From: Streptomyces sp. NBC_00536
GTDB lineage: Bacteria > Actinomycetota > Actinomycetes > Streptomycetales > Streptomycetaceae
Assembly (NCBI RefSeq): GCF_036346295.1
Contig: NZ_CP107819.1
Coordinates: forward strand, 4,030,001-4,094,000
Length of the DNA stretch: 64,000 nucleotides
Reading direction: 5' to 3'
Position 1 is the first letter of the stretch, and every line of letters begins with the position of its first letter. This document shows positions 53,029 through 59,987 of this stretch, piece after piece. The position numbers and the translations under genes are program-made. Under the pieces are notes generated by a model. The model was not told where the DNA came from. It saw only the letters and a list, made by a program, of their open reading frames with translations, and did not search any database.

Positions 53029-53112
53029 CCAAGCCCAAACCCAGCCCGCCCAAGCGCACACCCAGCCCGCCCAAACTCAGCCCGCCCGGCGTTTGAGGGC
53101 CCGCCGGAGGCA
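53029..53112. repeat. Short CCCAGCCCGCCCAA repeats followed by a dispersed-element copy
   Basis: Three imperfect copies of a CCCAGCCCGCCCAA-type unit (about 53029-53080) lead into a variant of the dispersed element (CAGCCCGCCCGGCGTTTGAGG, 53078-53112), between the GntR start and the inhibitor gene end. Confidence 0.65.
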
Positions 53113-53132
53113 CCACACGGCACGCCGCGTCG

Positions 53133-53444
53133 TCAGGCGCCGACCTCGACCTCCAGCACGAACTCGTCGTACGGCGCCTCGTCCGGGTACGGCGGCCGCA
53201 CCTGCGCGAAGCGGATCCGAGCCCGCCCGCCGGGAAGGCGGCCCCGCACGACGTACGTCCGTTCCACCGGGGCACCGGGAGGAGGAGGAGACGGCGACGC
53301 CGGCGACGACGCCCCCTCGGCCACCTCCACCGCATCCGCGTCCCCCGTCACCCGCCAGGTCCACACGTACCCACGCGCCCCCCGCCCGGTGAGCCGCAAC
53401 GTGTACGCCTCACCGGCGCGGAGCGCCACCCTCCGTACCTCCAC
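53133..53444 (-). CDS. Chagasin-like (I42 family) cysteine protease inhibitor
   Basis: 103 residues. All-beta protein with the three loop motifs of I42 inhibitors: GRGARGYVWTW in place of NPTTGYxW, the GRLPGGRARIRF strand for the GxGG loop, and VRPPYPDE for the RPW/F loop that inserts near the papain active-site cleft. No signal peptide. The gene follows a papain-like protease gene by 71 bp on the same strand, so it probably restrains that enzyme. ATG start, no strong RBS. Confidence 0.75.
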   Translation of the reverse strand: MEVRRVALRAGEAYTLRLTGRGARGYVWTWRVTGDADAVEVAEGASSPASPSPPPPGAPVERTYVVRGRLPGGRARIRFAQVRPPYPDEAPYDEFVLEVEVGA

Positions 53445-53515
53445 CGGGCCCCTTCGCTCACGTCACCGGCACCGGCACCGGCACCCGCACCCGCACCGGC
53501 ACCGGCACCCGCACC

Positions 53516-55504
53516 TCACGCGGGACCGATCACCGGCCCCTCGTGCCATCCCGCGCCGTCGCGCCAGTAGTGCTGGAGCTGCCGGTCGGTGCGCAGGACG
53601 ATGACCTCCAGATTGAACCCGAAGCTGCCCTGCAGCATCCCGGTGACCGCGAGCGCGTCGTGGCCGAAGACCGCGCTGCGGCTCCAGGCCCCGCCCGCCG
53701 CGTTCCCCCGCCACCAGTGCTCGATCCGGCCGCCCGCCGCCACGCACAGCTCGTAGTTCCCGGCCGTGTCCTCGTCGGCGGCTCCGTACTGGCCCTCGAT
53801 CAGGCAGGGCGCCGAGGTGATCCCGGTGCCGAACAGCTCGCCCGCGCGCCAGGCGAAGCCGTTCGGGTCGTCGCGCCACCACAGCTGCATCCGGCCGTCC
53901 GTCCGGGTGGCGACCAGGTCGAGGTGGCGGGCGCGGGTCTGCACCAGGGCGGGCCCGTAGTGGGCGATGCCCGAGCCGAAGCGGCCGCCGTCGTTCCAGG
54001 TCCACGGCGAGCCGTTGATCCGCCACCAGTGGTTCAGCCGCCCGTCGGCGGTCCGCACGACCACCTCGAAGTTGCCGGGCTTGCCGTAGTCGCTCTGGAT
54101 GAACCCCGGCGTGGTGCCGGACGCCGCGTCGGACGGGCCGAAGAGGCCCGCGTCGCGCCAGGTGCCGCCGGACTGGTCGTAGAACCAGTGGTGCAGCCGC
54201 CCGCCGCTGGTGACGTGCACCGACTCCAGGTTCCGGTTGTACGTGGTGCTCGTGAAGGCGGGCAGCCCGGACACGTCGCTGCCGAAGGCCGCCGCGCGGG
54301 CCCACGGGAAGGGCGCGTCGCCCTCGCGCCACCAGTGCTGGAGCCGGCCGCCGCCCGTCGTCGCGAGCATCTCGAAGTTGCGGTGCGCGCGGCCGTTCCC
54401 GCTCTCGAAGATGTTGCCGGTGTGCAGCCGGCGCTTGGTCCAGGGGTCGGCGTTGGTGCCGCGCAGCCCGCACTTGGCCCAGTAGTCGATCTTCACCTCG
54501 CCGTACGCGATCCGCCCGTAGCCGCCCACGTGGTAGCCGGTGCCCCAGGAGTTCTTGAAGATCCAGCACCCGGCCGCGTCGTCGTAGCCGACGATCAGCA
54601 CGCAGTGGCCGCCCGCGAAGTGGTCGCTGGTGCGCCGGTACACGCCCGCGCCGAGCCCGAAGAAGTCGTCGTAGACGTCGAAGCAGGCCGTCAGCGGGCC
54701 GACGGTGTCCAGCCAGACCTTCTGCTGCTCCACGTCGCCGAGCCGGACGTAGTCGGTGATCCGCGTGGTCCGCCCGGACCGGTCCCAGCTGGGCGTGTAG
54801 TCCGCCCGCCAGGCGTCACGGCGGTCGGCGGGCACGGACGGCGGCGGGGTCGTGTACGGATAGCAGTCCGGGTCGCAGATGCCCCCATTGGCCTTGATCC
54901 AGTCCAGGGCGGTCTCGGGGTTGCTGCCCTGGCCGCAGCTGAACTTCAGGCCGTCGTGGACATCGCCCTCGGAGCGCTTGGCCCACACGCCGTGCTCGAT
55001 CCGCGCCATCGACTCGACCAGGCCGGTCGCGCCGAAGGCCCAGCAGGAGCCGCACGGGTTCTGGTCCTTGACCTTGGTGATCCAGGGCCAGCCCCAGCGG
55101 CTGCGCCAGTCGAGGGCGGCGGGCCGGGCGCCGACGACCGGCGGCTCGGTCTCGGGCAGCAGCCCGTGGGCGGCGCGGCGCCGGGTCAGGTCGGGGTTCG
55201 CGCTCTCGCGGCCGATGAGCGCCCGCAGGTCCACCGGGCCCGCCTCGGCGGCGGGCGTCAGGTTGGCCCCGGGTTGCAGGCCCAGCGAGGGCCGGGGTAC
55301 GGGTTCGTCGTCGGCGAGGTGCTCGCTCACCGACCAGGTGGCCCCGGCCCCGGCGAGCAGCGCCCGCAGTTCTCCCGCGAGCTGGACCCGTGCGGTGCGG
55401 GGCCGGGCGTACCCCTCCTGGTCGTCGTGCGCGTCGTGTGCGTCGTGCGCGTGGTGCTGGCCGTGCGGGTCGTTCTGGCCGTGCTGGTCGGACTGCTCCG
55501 GCAT
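53516..55504 (-). CDS. Papain-like C1A cysteine protease with six C-terminal lectin-like repeats
   Basis: 662 residues. A His/Asp-rich start (QHHAHDAHDAHDDQEG, about 16-31) and a pro-region-like segment (35-125) precede a papain fold (about 130-340): Gln148 and catalytic Cys154 in QNPCGSCWAFGATG, His300 in GGHCVLIVGYDD, Asn318 in FKNSWGTGY. The remaining 310 residues hold six repeats of about 45-50 residues, each with N-x-E-x-(7-8)-GR(L/M/I)-x-(H/L)W(W/F), as in PLL/tectonin-like sugar-binding propellers. No classical signal peptide is seen. An I42 inhibitor gene lies downstream. Confidence 0.9.
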   Translation of the reverse strand: MPEQSDQHGQNDPHGQHHAHDAHDAHDDQEGYARPRTARVQLAGELRALLAGAGATWSVSEHLADDEPVPRPSLGLQPGANLTPAAEAGPVDLRALIGRESANPDLTRRRAAHGLLPETEPPVVGARPAALDWRSRWGWPWITKVKDQNPCGSCWAFGATGLVESMARIEHGVWAKRSEGDVHDGLKFSCGQGSNPETALDWIKANGGICDPDCYPYTTPPPSVPADRRDAWRADYTPSWDRSGRTTRITDYVRLGDVEQQKVWLDTVGPLTACFDVYDDFFGLGAGVYRRTSDHFAGGHCVLIVGYDDAAGCWIFKNSWGTGYHVGGYGRIAYGEVKIDYWAKCGLRGTNADPWTKRRLHTGNIFESGNGRAHRNFEMLATTGGGRLQHWWREGDAPFPWARAAAFGSDVSGLPAFTSTTYNRNLESVHVTSGGRLHHWFYDQSGGTWRDAGLFGPSDAASGTTPGFIQSDYGKPGNFEVVVRTADGRLNHWWRINGSPWTWNDGGRFGSGIAHYGPALVQTRARHLDLVATRTDGRMQLWWRDDPNGFAWRAGELFGTGITSAPCLIEGQYGAADEDTAGNYELCVAAGGRIEHWWRGNAAGGAWSRSAVFGHDALAVTGMLQGSFGFNLEVIVLRTDRQLQHYWRDGAGWHEGPVIGPA

Positions 55505-55710
55505 ACCGGTCCCCCCAGATGCGGTGCGGATGCGAGTCCCGGAGCGTCCATCCGGCGGGCGCCGCCGTCAAGGGGGTCCGCGCGGAGGCACCGGGGCACA
55601 GGGGGGAGCACCGTCCGCGGGCCGGGCGCCCGGGCCCCCGGTGTTCCGCGGGGCGGCGGAAGGCACCGGGGATCCGACGCGGGCGTGTGGGTGCGGCGGT
55701 GGGTGTGCCG

Positions 55711-56517
55711 CTATTCGACGGGCAGCGCGGGCGCCGGTACGGGCAGGGCCGGGGCCGGCACGGGGAGCGCGGGGGCGGGCACCGGCAGGGCGGGGGCCGG
55801 AACGGGCAGGGCGGGCAGCCCGCCGCCCGTCAGGAGCGCCGTGAGCAGCGCGATGAGGGAGGTCACGACGTCGGTGGACTTGCTCGTCGCGTCGGTCGAA
55901 CAGCCGCAGGGTCCGGAGGCCTTCAGCACACCGTCGACGGCCTTCTTGAGGCTGTCCACGGCGGACCCGACCAGGTCCAGCGGGCCGTCCTTCGCCGCCT
56001 TGGCGGCGGTCGCGGCCACCGGCAGCGCGACGGGCAGCTTGGGCGCGTCGACCGGAAGCTTCGGCGCGTCCACGGGCAACTTGGGTGCGTCGACCGGGAG
56101 CTTGGGCGCGTCCACGGGCAGCTTCGGCACGTCGACGGGCGGCTTCGGGAGGTCCACCGGGGGCTTGGGAAGGTCGACGGGCGGCTTCGGCACGTCCACC
56201 GGCGGCTTCGGCAGCTTGGCGATGGCGTCGTCGATCGCCTTCTTCAGCTTGGCCGCGTCCGCCTCCGGGATCTTGCCGTCGGGGGCCTTGAGGACGGCGG
56301 CGAGCAGGTCGCTGACCGCCTTGAGGATCTCGCCGGTGATGCCGAGGGAGGCGACCTGCTGCTGCAGGGCGTCCGTCCCCGGGATGGCGGCCCGGGACGA
56401 GCCGGGGGCGACGGGCTTGTGCACGTCCTGGGAGGCCGCCCCCGCGAGGCCGGGGGACGCGGCCAGCAGGGACACGCAGAGGACGGCGGGAACGGTGTAA
56501 CGGGTGAAGCGGCGCAA
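55711..56517 (-). CDS. Secreted protein with two heptapeptide repeat arrays
   Basis: 268 residues from a TTG with AGGAGAG 4 bp upstream. Signal peptide (YTVPAVLCVSLLAASPGLAG, cleavage near GAA). A helical segment is followed by nine 7-residue PK(P/L)PVD(V/L/A) units (about 101-165), a middle region with a CGC Cys pair, and five PALPVPA units at the end. Extended Pro-rich wall or surface protein; no family recognised. The 206 bp upstream to the protease gene contain no gene. Confidence 0.8.
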   Translation of the reverse strand: MRRFTRYTVPAVLCVSLLAASPGLAGAASQDVHKPVAPGSSRAAIPGTDALQQQVASLGITGEILKAVSDLLAAVLKAPDGKIPEADAAKLKKAIDDAIAKLPKPPVDVPKPPVDLPKPPVDLPKPPVDVPKLPVDAPKLPVDAPKLPVDAPKLPVDAPKLPVALPVAATAAKAAKDGPLDLVGSAVDSLKKAVDGVLKASGPCGCSTDATSKSTDVVTSLIALLTALLTGGGLPALPVPAPALPVPAPALPVPAPALPVPAPALPVE

Positions 56518-56714
56518 CGGTCTCTCCTGTCAGGCGCGATGACGGCATGGGACGTACCGCCGCCACCCACTCACGGACACCCCGTCAGCTCCCGCAACCC
56601 GGGGCCCCGCGGCCCCCGCTGGGACACGCCGCGCAAACTGGCGTACCCGTCCTCGTGACCAGCGCCGATGGCGTCACCCTCACGAGGTGCCCCCGGGTGG
56701 GCTAGGGACACGGC

Positions 56715-57491
56715 CTAGGGAAGCCGCGGCCGTACCGCCGACCACGCGTCCACCGACGCGCCCAGGGGATCGTCCGGCGCCAGCTCGGGGCGGACCAGCG
56801 CCAGCCACGGCAGCAGGTTCTTGATCCGGCGCAGGTGCAGGATGCGGGCCCGCGGCAGGTCGCGCCAGGACCGGGCCTCGTGGGCCGCCTCCCCGGGCGT
56901 CATGTCGATCAGCGCCAGCAGGTCCCGGCAGAGCTCCGCCGGGTCACCGCCGGGCCCGGCGCCGAACTGCTGGATGAGGTAGCCCCGTACGGCCGCCTCC
57001 TCGGCGGCGGCCACCAGCGCGTCCTCCCCCGCCCGGGCGGCCTTGCGCCGGGTCGCCGCCAGCGCCACCCGCCCCCAGCGCAGCCGCACCTCGTCCGGCA
57101 GCCGGTCGGCCTGCGCGCGGCCCACGGCCAGGGTGCGCAGCTCCAGCGGGTGGGGCTCGTCCTCCAGCGGCGGGTCCGTGGCCAGCCAGGCCTCCAGCTC
57201 GCCGAGCGCGTGCCCGTCGGGCGGCACGGAGGTGAGCACCTGTCCCCGGGTGAGCAGGGCCACCACGGCCCCCGTCAGGTGCACCTTCGCCACGTGTCCG
57301 GCGTCGAAGAAGCCCACGGGGCGCCCGTAGCGCTCGATCCGGCGCAGGCCCAGCCTCGACTCCCCCGCCGCGTAGACCTGTCCGGCCCGGGCGACGCCGC
57401 CTATGCAGCGCACGACGCACACACCACCGGACACGTCCGCCTCTTCGACGGAGTACACCTGCAACTCGGCGATCGACACCCCGGCCCCCAT
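56715..57491 (-). CDS. Hypothetical protein, unknown
   Basis: 258 residues, no family recognised. A beta-rich start (IAELQVYSVEEADVSGGVCV, FFDAGHVAKVHLTG) is followed by a helical C-terminal half (ALVAAAEEAAVRGYLIQQFG, WRDLPRARILHLRRIKNLLP). No signal or membrane helix. Start uncertain (ATG 57491 or GTG four codons later). The next gene upstream is WXG-like, 61 bp away on the same strand. Confidence 0.65.
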   Translation of the reverse strand: MGAGVSIAELQVYSVEEADVSGGVCVVRCIGGVARAGQVYAAGESRLGLRRIERYGRPVGFFDAGHVAKVHLTGAVVALLTRGQVLTSVPPDGHALGELEAWLATDPPLEDEPHPLELRTLAVGRAQADRLPDEVRLRWGRVALAATRRKAARAGEDALVAAAEEAAVRGYLIQQFGAGPGGDPAELCRDLLALIDMTPGEAAHEARSWRDLPRARILHLRRIKNLLPWLALVRPELAPDDPLGASVDAWSAVRPRLP

Positions 57492-57552
57492 TCCCCGGCG
57501 GCACGCTATCGCGTCGGCGCCCGGCCGGCCGCTCTCTCCGGCCGCCCTCCTA

Positions 57553-58110
57553 CTAGCCGTTGCCGGTGGCCTGGTCGACCATGTCCTTGAGCGAGCCGAT
57601 CTTCCCGGTGGTCATCAGCTTGTCGCCCGTGTCCGACCAGGTCTTCTTGATGTCCTCACCGCTCTTGGCGAAGGACTCGGCGCTGTAGTCGGGCTTGTAG
57701 ACGTCCGCCCGGAAGATGTCCCCCCAGGCCTTGTTCTCGATGTCGTCCTCGTTCGCGTGCGGGTTCCCGTAGGCGGAGTTGGCGGCGACCTTGAACGCGC
57801 CCTGGATGTACTGGTCCTCCTCCCACAGCGTGCCCGCCGAGATGCCGAGGGCCTGGGCGAGCGTGCTGGCGTCCTGGACGAGGGAGCGCACCCCCCACTC
57901 CCAGTGCTCGCAGAAGTCCTCGAAGTCGGTGGCGAGACCGGCGTGACCGGCTTCCATCCCGGTCATCGAGAGCGAGCTGAAGCCGGCGCCCATCGAGGCT
58001 CCGCCCGCGTCCGCCCCGGATTCGCGCAGCTCACCGATGGCCGCCCGCAGACCGTCCTGGATCTTCTTGACGGCCTCGGGCGCGACGGCCAGGTCCTTGT
58101 CACCGCTCAT
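57553..58110 (-). CDS. WXG-like helical protein next to SseB
   Basis: 185 residues. Helical with the segment FCEHWEWGVRSLVQDASTLA and a later LGISAGTLWEEDQYIQGAFK, as in Streptomyces WXG100-like proteins beside polymorphic toxins. The ATG at 58110 lies inside the end of the SseB gene (11-bp overlap). Probably secreted by a type VII-like route with the RHS protein encoded upstream; inference. Confidence 0.73.
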   Translation of the reverse strand: MSGDKDLAVAPEAVKKIQDGLRAAIGELRESGADAGGASMGAGFSSLSMTGMEAGHAGLATDFEDFCEHWEWGVRSLVQDASTLAQALGISAGTLWEEDQYIQGAFKVAANSAYGNPHANEDDIENKAWGDIFRADVYKPDYSAESFAKSGEDIKKTWSDTGDKLMTTGKIGSLKDMVDQATGNG

Positions 58111-58519
58111 GCGGGGCCCCCGCGGGTTCCGCGTCGGCCGGACCGGCGGCATCGACCGCGACCGCGTCCGGGACAATGCCCACCACCGGCGGGAAGAGCA
58201 TCGCGCCCTCCTCGTCCGCCACGTCCACGGCCACCCCGGCCGGACCCGCCACCTCGGGGATCACCGCGTCGACCAGCCGGGCCCCGAGGATCGCGAGGTA
58301 CTCCCACTCCTGGTCCCCGGCGCCGCGGGCCCGGGCGAAGGCCGCCAGGGCCTCTTCCCCGGTGAAGGCGTAGACCCAGCGGACGCCGCCCTGCTCTCCC
58401 GACATCAGGCCGCCGTCGGCGATCGGCACGAGCAGCGTGGCACGGCGGAATTCGCCCAGCATCCGGGCGGGGTTTCCCGTTCCCCCGCGGAATGCGGCGA
58501 TCTCTTCGCTGAGTCGCAT
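58100..58519 (-). CDS. SseB family protein (second copy)
   Basis: 139 residues. SseB-type segments: FRRATLLVPIADGGLM, VRWVYAFTGEEALAAFARA and a terminal variable tail rich in Ala. It begins MRLSEEIAAFRGGTGNPARM. The stop region overlaps the WXG-like start. SseB/WXG pairs commonly flank RHS toxins in Streptomyces. Confidence 0.77.
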   Translation of the reverse strand: MRLSEEIAAFRGGTGNPARMLGEFRRATLLVPIADGGLMSGEQGGVRWVYAFTGEEALAAFARARGAGDQEWEYLAILGARLVDAVIPEVAGPAGVAVDVADEEGAMLFPPVVGIVPDAVAVDAAGPADAEPAGAPHER

Positions 58520-58571
58520 GTACAGCCCCGTTCCCGGGGGACGACTGATCCCCCGCAGGGGGAGACCCTAC

Positions 58572-59525
58572 TCAGGACCCGGCCGGTTCCTCCAGCACCA
58601 GGCGGATCTCCGTCACCCGGTACCCGGCGCGGTCGAAGGCGGCCGCCATCGGCACGTTGACCGTGTCCGTGGTGGCGGTGATCCGGTCGGCGCCCTCGGC
58701 CGCGTGGAAGCGGGTGATCTCGCCGAGGATCTCGTCGATCAGTCCCCGGCCGCGCTGCTCCGGTACGACACCGAGGTAGCCGACGTTGCGGTGGTACGGG
58801 GTCCGGGAGGGGATCGCCATCCCGGCCGGGGTGCCGTCGGGCAGGTGCGCCATGCGCCACCAGGACCGCTCGCCCGGGCAGTCGAGGTAGTAGGCGAAAT
58901 CGGCCCGGGCCAGGGCCTCGGCGTCCATCGACCGGAGTTCGCCCTGGGTGTGCAGGTCCAGGCTGCCCTGGGAGAGCCGGGCGAAGAAGTCGAGGAACTC
59001 CTCGTCGGTGCCCTCCCGGAAGACCAGGCGGCCCGTGGGGGCGACGGGCTTGGCCTCCGGGGTCCACTCGTAGCGCAGCCGCTCGACGGTGCTGGTCAGG
59101 CCCGCCCGCCGGGCGGCCTCCTGGCGCCAGCCGACCGCTTCCGCCAGGCCGGGGGCGGCCCGCCAGTCGCGGGGCAGCGAGAGGTTGTAGAGCGGCCGGG
59201 TACCGAAGGCCTCGTGCCCGGCGGCCAGCAGCTCCGCGGCCAGCGCGGCCGGGTCGGACACCTCGGGCCGTACCTGGAGGCAGTCGAGGGCCAGCGGGCG
59301 CTCGCTGTCGTCCCGGCCCCACCACAGGGCGCGGGCCAGGATCCGGCCGTCCTCGTCCTCGGCGAACCAGGTCCACTCGGGCCGCATCCGGTGCGCGGCG
59401 AGTTCGGCCCGGATCCGCTCGGCGTCCAGGGCGGGCACGGGGTCGACCGGGCCGTCCGTGGCGTAGCCGACGGCCCGGTCGAGGTCGGCGGGGTCTGCGG
59501 TGGCGGGGCGGAGGCGAAGGCTCAT
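58572..59525 (-). CDS. GNAT-family N-acetyltransferase
   Basis: 317 residues, probably two GNAT-like halves. The C-terminal domain carries the acetyl-CoA motif VGYLGVVPEQRGRGLIDEIL (about 250-270) and ends with the usual ATTDTVNVPMAAAFDRAGYR. Substrate unknown. ATG at 59525 preferred over one at 59549. Confidence 0.87.
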   Translation of the reverse strand: MSLRLRPATADPADLDRAVGYATDGPVDPVPALDAERIRAELAAHRMRPEWTWFAEDEDGRILARALWWGRDDSERPLALDCLQVRPEVSDPAALAAELLAAGHEAFGTRPLYNLSLPRDWRAAPGLAEAVGWRQEAARRAGLTSTVERLRYEWTPEAKPVAPTGRLVFREGTDEEFLDFFARLSQGSLDLHTQGELRSMDAEALARADFAYYLDCPGERSWWRMAHLPDGTPAGMAIPSRTPYHRNVGYLGVVPEQRGRGLIDEILGEITRFHAAEGADRITATTDTVNVPMAAAFDRAGYRVTEIRLVLEEPAGS

Positions 59526-59579
59526 CCGCCGATGATCACATTCCGCCACCGAACGGCCAAGGGAGTTGTGGCCGCTGTG

Positions 59580-59987
59580 TCAGCGCCAGGTCCGGGCGTC
59601 CCGCACCACGCCCGCCTCCAGGTCCAGGCGGCCCTGGAAGTCCCCCGAGCGCGTGGCGATGACGAGGAGCGGCAGGCCTTCGGAGTCCCGGTAGGCGGTG
59701 TAGAACCCGAGCACCGCGTTCGGGTCGGACAGCAGGCCCTCCGGCGGGCTCAGCCGGAGCCGCTCCGAGCCGTCGGCCCGGTAGACGACCGCGTTGTCCT
59801 TCGGCGTGAAGGGCCGGGTGTCCAGTGCCTCCACCACCAGGACCAGGGTCTCGCCGTCGTGCGTCCAGGTCATGACGGACTGCGGCGGCTTGGGGTGGTG
59901 CTTCTCGACGGCGGCGGCGCCGTGGTTCCAGCGGACCGTGCTCTCACCGGCGGTCCAGCCGATCGCCATGTCGGGTTCCTGCGTCAT
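59580..59987 (-). CDS. Putative immunity protein for the RHS toxin
   Basis: 135 residues, no recognised family. Beta-rich, with WNHGAAAVEKHHPKPPQSVM and a GRLDLEAGVVRDARTWR end. Its ATG overlaps the TAA of the RHS gene (TAATG), the standard position of an immunity gene directly after a polymorphic toxin. Nothing in its own sequence proves the role. Confidence 0.55.
   Translation of the reverse strand: MTQEPDMAIGWTAGESTVRWNHGAAAVEKHHPKPPQSVMTWTHDGETLVLVVEALDTRPFTPKDNAVVYRADGSERLRLSPPEGLLSDPNAVLGFYTAYRDSEGLPLLVIATRSGDFQGRLDLEAGVVRDARTWR

Noticed and set aside
53543..56500. 985-codon plus-strand frame opposite the papain-like protease
   Set aside because: Antisense shadow; the minus-strand gene has the complete papain catalytic set.
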